The notes beneath the pieces are model-generated. The model was not told the DNA's origin and ran no database searches. It was given only the letters and a program-made list of their open reading frames with translations. Of a stretch of DNA of 6,845 nucleotides, positions 5,149 through 6,845 are shown piece after piece; the stretch's first letter is position 1; every line of letters starts with the position of its first letter. Position numbers and translations under genes: made by a program. The stretch comes from Candidatus Zipacnadia bacterium (GTDB lineage Bacteria > Armatimonadota > UBA5377 > JALGUK01). The DNA is taken from positions 1 through 6,845 of the forward strand of contig JALGUK010000297.1 in assembly GCA_029820875.1 (NCBI GenBank). The letters run 5' to 3'.

Positions 5149-6282
5149 TTGACAAACACTACTATCGAAGTCAAGGGCCGTAAGATCGGCTACGGGGAAC
5201 CCATCTTCCTGACAGCGGAGGTGGGCTGCTCGCATTTGGGAGATGTCGAGAAAGCGAAGGTATTGATGCGGGCCGCCGCCGAAGGCGGCTGTGACGGCGT
5301 GGACATGTTCATCTGGGAGCCCCGGGCTTCGAACTGGGATGACACGCTCTGCGACGGCTCCTCAATCCAGGAGCTGTATGACCTGGCCCTGAAGCCCGAT
5401 GAGTGGGCGCAATTGTACGAGCTGGCAGATGAGCTGGGGATAGTCTTCTACCAGACGCCCCTTGACCCGCAGAGCCTTGAGCTGGCGGTGTCGTTGGGGG
5501 CGCCGATGCTTAATCTCAACTCCGACGACATGACCAGCCCGATTCTCCTCGAGCTGGCGGGCGCAACAGGGCTTCCAATCACCTTCCACGACATCAACGC
5601 TTCGCTCGGCGAGGTCGAGGCGGCGGTCACCCGACTCCAAGAGGCCGGAGCGCAGGGGCCTATAATCCTGCACTCAACGATCGAAAGCGGCGACAGCGAA
5701 CTGGCGTACGCATCCGCGAACCTGCGCGTGATGGACACCTACAAGGCCGCCTTCACCGGAAGGGGAGCGCTTGTCGGTTGCGTGGAGCATACGACCAGCC
5801 GTCACCTTATCTATGCCGTCGCCGCACGGGAGCCGGTGCTTATCAGCAAGCATCTGAATCTGGACTACGACCCAAACACCCCCGACGCCGCGATTGCAGC
5901 GGGTATCACGGACCTCAAGGACATGATACAAAAGGTCCGCCTCGTGGAGCAGGCACTCGGCGAGGGTGTCAATTCCATTGTCGCCACGGCCGACGGGAAG
6001 ATACCCGAGGGCGCATTCACGCGGAGAAAGCTGGTGGTTGCCAACACCGATATTCCCAAAGGCACCGTCATCACCAAGGAGCACCTCGCCATCAAGCGTT
6101 ATTGCGTCTGGGGCGGGCTGCACCCGTGGATGATTCACTACATCATCGGCGCCAAGGCCAAGGAAGACATCGCCGAGAATACGGTTGTTAACTTGAATAT
6201 GTTCGAAGAGTACCCGAAGGTTGATTGGCGCCCGCAGGAGATAAAGCTCAAAGCTTACAAGGGCGCTAAGACCTTCGTCTGA
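5149..6282 (+). CDS. NeuB-type (N-acetylneuraminate synthase family) enzyme with SAF domain, divergent active site
   Basis: Starts with TTG at 5149; an in-frame TGA at 5140-5142 excludes a longer protein and the first residues are needed for the barrel. Length 377, normal for NeuB/SpsE. TIM-barrel signatures: EVGCSHLGD (24-32, for EIGxNHNG), YQTPLDPQSLELAVSLGAP (101-119), LNLNSDDMTS (121-130), ILHST (173-177), GCVEHTT (210-216), ISKHLNLD (232-239) and TPDAA (244-248). The SAF/antifreeze-like domain covers about 293-350 (KLVVANTDIPKGTVITKEHL...KAKEDIAENTVV). NeuB enzymes condense PEP with a six-carbon amino sugar to give a nonulosonic acid. The metal-site histidines (H214, H235) and D246 are kept, but the KFQ lysine is replaced by D52 in VDMF, and the K-I-A-S-G-E motif reads N-L-N-S-D-D, so PEP handling and substrate probably differ. 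Cytoplasmic. It appears intact, unlike the genes before it. Confidence 0.85.
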   Translation: MTNTTIEVKGRKIGYGEPIFLTAEVGCSHLGDVEKAKVLMRAAAEGGCDGVDMFIWEPRASNWDDTLCDGSSIQELYDLALKPDEWAQLYELADELGIVFYQTPLDPQSLELAVSLGAPMLNLNSDDMTSPILLELAGATGLPITFHDINASLGEVEAAVTRLQEAGAQGPIILHSTIESGDSELAYASANLRVMDTYKAAFTGRGALVGCVEHTTSRHLIYAVAAREPVLISKHLNLDYDPNTPDAAIAAGITDLKDMIQKVRLVEQALGEGVNSIVATADGKIPEGAFTRRKLVVANTDIPKGTVITKEHLAIKRYCVWGGLHPWMIHYIIGAKAKEDIAENTVVNLNMFEEYPKVDWRPQEIKLKAYKGAKTFV

Positions 6283-6402
6283 AGGCGTCCAGGCGGCCCG
6301 GTCCGCCTTGCAAGAGACGGCGGAACGTCCATCATGTGAGGCCGTAACGCGACATAGATGTTGGCGTAAGAACAAATCCTGAGAAAGGCAGGCTTTCAAA
6401 TC
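6283..6402 (+). other. Spacer between NeuB-like and aldolase genes
   Basis: 120 bases without a gene. AGGCGG (6291-6296) and CCGCCT (6303-6308) form a 6-bp stem with a 6-nt loop, and CCGCC (6303-6307) can alternatively pair with GGCGG (6319-6323). No T-run follows, so it is not a standard intrinsic terminator; it may be a processing or partial-stop site. AAAGG at 6384-6388 is the Shine-Dalgarno of the next gene. No promoter was convincing. Confidence 0.4.
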
Positions 6403-6845
6403 ATGAGACGGAGCAAAGTACTCGAAAAGGTTCGACAGGGCATCCCCATCCTGTGCACGAACACGAGTTGGACGAACTCCTGGCGCGCTGTGGAGATGGT
6501 CGGGCGGTTAGGCTTTGACTGTGTCTGGATTGACATGGAGCACCGCGACTTCACGTACGCGGACATGGCAGTCATGACTCTCGGCGCCCGCGCGTGCGAT
6601 ATGGACGCGATGGTCCGGGTGCGCAAGGACTCCTACGCGGACTTCTTCCGCCCGCTCGAGGAGGGCGCGGCAGGTCTGATGGTCCCGCATGTTCGCTCGC
6701 TGGAGGAGGCCGACTGGGTCATCCGCAACAGCAAGTTCTACCCGGAGGGCATGAGGGGGTTCGACGGCGTAGGCGCCGATGTTGACCACTACGTGGGCTT
6801 CCGCGACGACTACACCGAGTTCGCAAACCGCGAGACGTTCCTCAT
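6403..6845 (+). CDS. HpcH/HpaI-family aldolase (partial, 3' end outside window)
   Basis: ATG 6403 lies about 14 nt after AAAGG; an in-frame TAA at 6367-6369 limits upstream extension. 147 codons are visible of a family normally near 250-270. FDCVWIDMEHRDF (38-50) matches the HpaI motif with D44, E46 and catalytic H47; VRVRK carries R72, the pyruvate-carboxylate/phosphate-binding Arg; PLEEGAAGLMVPHVRSLEEA (84-103) is the family's metal-proximal barrel segment; MRGFDGVGAD (117-126) matches the RG(x)G loop. These positions sit two residues beyond those of E. coli HpaI (D42, E44, H45, R70). The family comprises divalent-metal-dependent class II aldolases that cleave 2-keto-3-deoxy or 4-hydroxy-2-oxo acids to pyruvate (or a related oxoacid) and an aldehyde. 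The precise substrate is unknown. Position after a NeuB-like gene suggests a role in keto-acid sugar metabolism. The metal-binding Glu and Asp of the C-terminal half are not visible. Confidence 0.85.
   Translation, partial: MRRSKVLEKVRQGIPILCTNTSWTNSWRAVEMVGRLGFDCVWIDMEHRDFTYADMAVMTLGARACDMDAMVRVRKDSYADFFRPLEEGAAGLMVPHVRSLEEADWVIRNSKFYPEGMRGFDGVGADVDHYVGFRDDYTEFANRETFL

Noticed and set aside
6291..6308. Intrinsic terminator after the NeuB-like gene
   Set aside because: Six-bp stem only and no T-run downstream.
6308..6336. Promoter for the aldolase gene (TTGCAA, 17-bp spacer)
   Set aside because: The hexamer at the -10 position (ATCATG) is a poor match.
5674..6399. 241-codon open frame on the minus strand
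   Set aside because: It lies antisense to the well-supported NeuB-like gene, has no family signature or ribosome site, and reflects GC-rich codon bias.

Overview
The window holds five protein-coding loci in an ordinary bacterial layout. On the minus strand, running off the left edge, is a secreted pectate-lyase-type beta-helix protein. On the plus strand, after a divergent intergenic region of about 320 bases, come four closely spaced genes: a membrane-anchored spermidine-synthase-like protein, a polytopic glycosyltransferase of the GT39/ArnT/PMT type (split by a frameshift), a divergent NeuB-type (sialic acid synthase family) enzyme with a C-terminal SAF domain, and an HpcH/HpaI-type aldolase cut by the right edge. 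The DNA is GC-rich, with good Shine-Dalgarno sites, a TTG start and a sigma70-like promoter. The combination of a beta-helix pectate-lyase-like exoprotein, a fused membrane/spermidine synthase and a GT39 enzyme suits an uncultured environmental bacterium of the Planctomycetota, Armatimonadota or a similar phylum. I cannot place it more precisely, and no phage, plasmid, IS or CRISPR signal is present.

Region by region: 2-1539 (minus) is the beta-helix gene. It is disrupted at 434-510 by an exact 38-bp tandem duplication that throws its C-terminal part out of frame. Region 1540-1862 is the divergent intergenic region. On its plus strand it carries a good promoter (1649-1677), a very strong Shine-Dalgarno site followed by a 13-codon mini-ORF, several mutually complementary segments, and a terminator-like hairpin with a short T-tract (1789-1823), all before the first plus-strand gene. 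This is the layout of an attenuator, riboswitch or short-transcript leader, and is the least explained element here. Region 1863-3266 is the spermidine-synthase-like gene, which appears to lack about 25 internal residues including the catalytic Asp loop. Region 3309-5094 is the glycosyltransferase, with a 57-bp in-frame tandem duplication and a frameshift near 3870. Regions 5149-6282 (NeuB-like) and 6403-6845 (aldolase, partial) look intact.

The plus-strand genes are spaced 42, 54 and 120 bp apart and could be cotranscribed. A plausible but unproven theme is surface or exported glycan synthesis: the NeuB-like and HpaI-like enzymes both belong to families that join or split C-C bonds using PEP or pyruvate units, and the GT39 protein would move a lipid-linked sugar on the outer face of the membrane. 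All four sequence lesions lie between about 430 and 3910, and the genes downstream are clean. That clustering must be resolved (misassembly or genuine decay) before any of the affected genes is interpreted as a pseudogene. I do not see a clearly new multi-gene system. The best candidates for something undescribed are the leader RNA and the NeuB-like enzyme with altered active-site residues.
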